A stretch of 64,000 nt of DNA from assembly GCF_014055005.1 (NCBI RefSeq), contig NZ_CP059570.1:806001-870000 (forward strand), given 5' to 3'. This DNA is from Neisseria dentiae (GTDB taxonomy: Bacteria > Pseudomonadota > Gammaproteobacteria > Burkholderiales > Neisseriaceae). Under the pieces are notes generated by a model, which saw nothing but the letters and a program-made list of their open reading frames with translations, was not told the DNA's origin and made no database searches. This document shows positions 63,514 to 64,000 of the stretch, in pieces (position 1 is the first letter of the stretch; each line of letters begins with the position of its first letter). A program made the position numbers and the translations under genes.

Positions 63514-64000
63514 ATGACCGCCGCACTTTCCGTTGACAACCTTTCCCTCGGCTACCAAGAACAGGGCCGTCTGAAAACCATTCTGCAAGATTTTTCCCTA
63601 ACCGTGGCACAGGGCGAGCTGGTGAGCCTGCTCGGCCCCAGCGGCGTGGGCAAATCTTCGCTGCTGCGCGTGCTGGCGGGGCTGAACCGCCCGCTGCAAG
63701 GCCGCGTTTCGCTGTTGGGCGAAAACGTAGAAAAACCGCACCCGCGCGTAGGCTTTGTGTTTCAGACGGCCTCTTTGCTGCCGTGGCTGAACGTGCGCGA
63801 CAATGTCGCTTTTGGCTTGGACTTCAAAAAACAGCCGCATATCGGCAAAGCCGAGCTGAAAAGCCGCGTGGAAGACGCGCTGGCCGAAGTGGGCCTGAGC
63901 CATGCGGCCGACCAGTTTCCGGCCGCGCTTTCGGGCGGCATGGCGCAGCGCGTATCCCTTGCCCGCGCGCTGGCGCGCCAGCCGCAGGTGCTGCTGCTCG
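63514..64000 (+). CDS. ABC transporter ATP-binding protein, nitrate/sulfonate/taurine type, truncated by window edge
   Basis: The gene starts at the ATG at 63514 (MTAALSVDNLSLGY) and runs off the right edge after about 162 residues. Visible are Walker A GPSGVGKSSLLR (about residues 40-51), the Q-loop VGFVFQTASLLPW, and the signature LSGGMAQRVSLARAL; Walker B lies at the edge (VLLL). The SsuB/TauB/NrtD group imports alkanesulfonates, taurine or nitrate, and this sequence fits it best. Two uptake sequences lie inside, at about 63565 and 63763, read as GRLKT and VFQTAS. Its permease and binding protein should lie to the right. Confidence 0.82.
   Translation, partial: MTAALSVDNLSLGYQEQGRLKTILQDFSLTVAQGELVSLLGPSGVGKSSLLRVLAGLNRPLQGRVSLLGENVEKPHPRVGFVFQTASLLPWLNVRDNVAFGLDFKKQPHIGKAELKSRVEDALAEVGLSHAADQFPAALSGGMAQRVSLARALARQPQVLLL

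Noticed and set aside
62231..64000. Acyl-CoA dehydrogenase-like gene and ABC ATPase as one operon
   Set aside because: A DUS hairpin and a family R repeat lie between them and the spacing is about 180 bases, so co-transcription is uncertain; the remaining genes are outside the window.

Overview
The window looks like a chromosomal segment of a Neisseria species or a close relative in the Neisseriaceae. It carries dozens of copies of the 12-base DNA uptake sequence AGGCCGTCTGAA (the AG-DUS dialect), mostly as inverted pairs that act as terminators. The gene set is typical of Neisseria: a CNP1-family protein, waaF, the secDF/yajC operon, gyrA with gonococcus-like numbering, and pst-phoBR. Intergenic spaces hold dRS3 repeats (ATTCCC-N8-GGGAAT) and other small inverted repeats. 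Codon third positions are GC-rich. The species cannot be named from this sequence. No rRNA, tRNA or CRISPR array was found.

Layout. 1-2.7 kb: the end of cysJ, an IS5-family insertion sequence, and a decayed IS1595-family element that splits an unrecognised gene. 2.8-5.7 kb: nitroreductase, a YdcH-like protein, a cupin and waaF. 5.8-11.6 kb: a dppABCDF-type peptide transporter (minus strand). 12.1-15 kb: the sulfate transporter genes cysTWA. 15.2-18.2 kb: azlCD, a TauE/SafE exporter, a small lipoprotein and CNP1. 18.7-21.5 kb: gyrA. 21.9-27.6 kb: an AEC transporter, an IclR regulator, a YbiU-like (DUF1479) oxygenase-like protein, an azoreductase and a divergent LysR regulator. 27.9-34.6 kb: tyrB-like aminotransferase, a C40 peptidase lipoprotein, a JmjC/cupin_8 protein, nnrD, cytochrome b561 and prfC. 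35-39.6 kb: a lipoprotein, a LysE/ArgO exporter, a cation diffusion facilitator, a YihS-like isomerase and a small membrane protein. 39.7-46.5 kb: pstCAB-phoB-phoR and an SbmA/YddA-like ABC transporter. 46.8-54.5 kb: a TonB-dependent receptor, a Kef-type antiporter, pirin, a GapB-like GAPDH and an IS5-family remnant. 54.5-64 kb: ybiT, yajC-secD-secF, a histone-deacetylase-like protein, an AhpD-like protein, an acyl-CoA dehydrogenase-like protein and a truncated ABC ATPase.

Functional threads. Sulfur assimilation (cysJ, cysTWA, possibly the TauE/SafE exporter) and phosphate uptake with its two-component control (a PhoB-box-like site lies upstream of pstC) are both present. No substrate-binding protein for the sulfate or phosphate transporter lies in the window. 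Protein export (yajC-secDF) and envelope functions (waaF, lipoproteins) make up much of the rest.

The least ordinary content is intergenic. Several families of short inverted-repeat elements occur, two of which share terminal sequences with IS5-family elements seen in the same window. A cluster of uptake sequences in another dialect (CCTGTCTGAA core, as in TG-wadDUS) surrounds the YbiU-like gene, which suggests exchange with another Neisseriaceae lineage. I found no convincing new multi-gene system; most protein-coding genes belong to known families.
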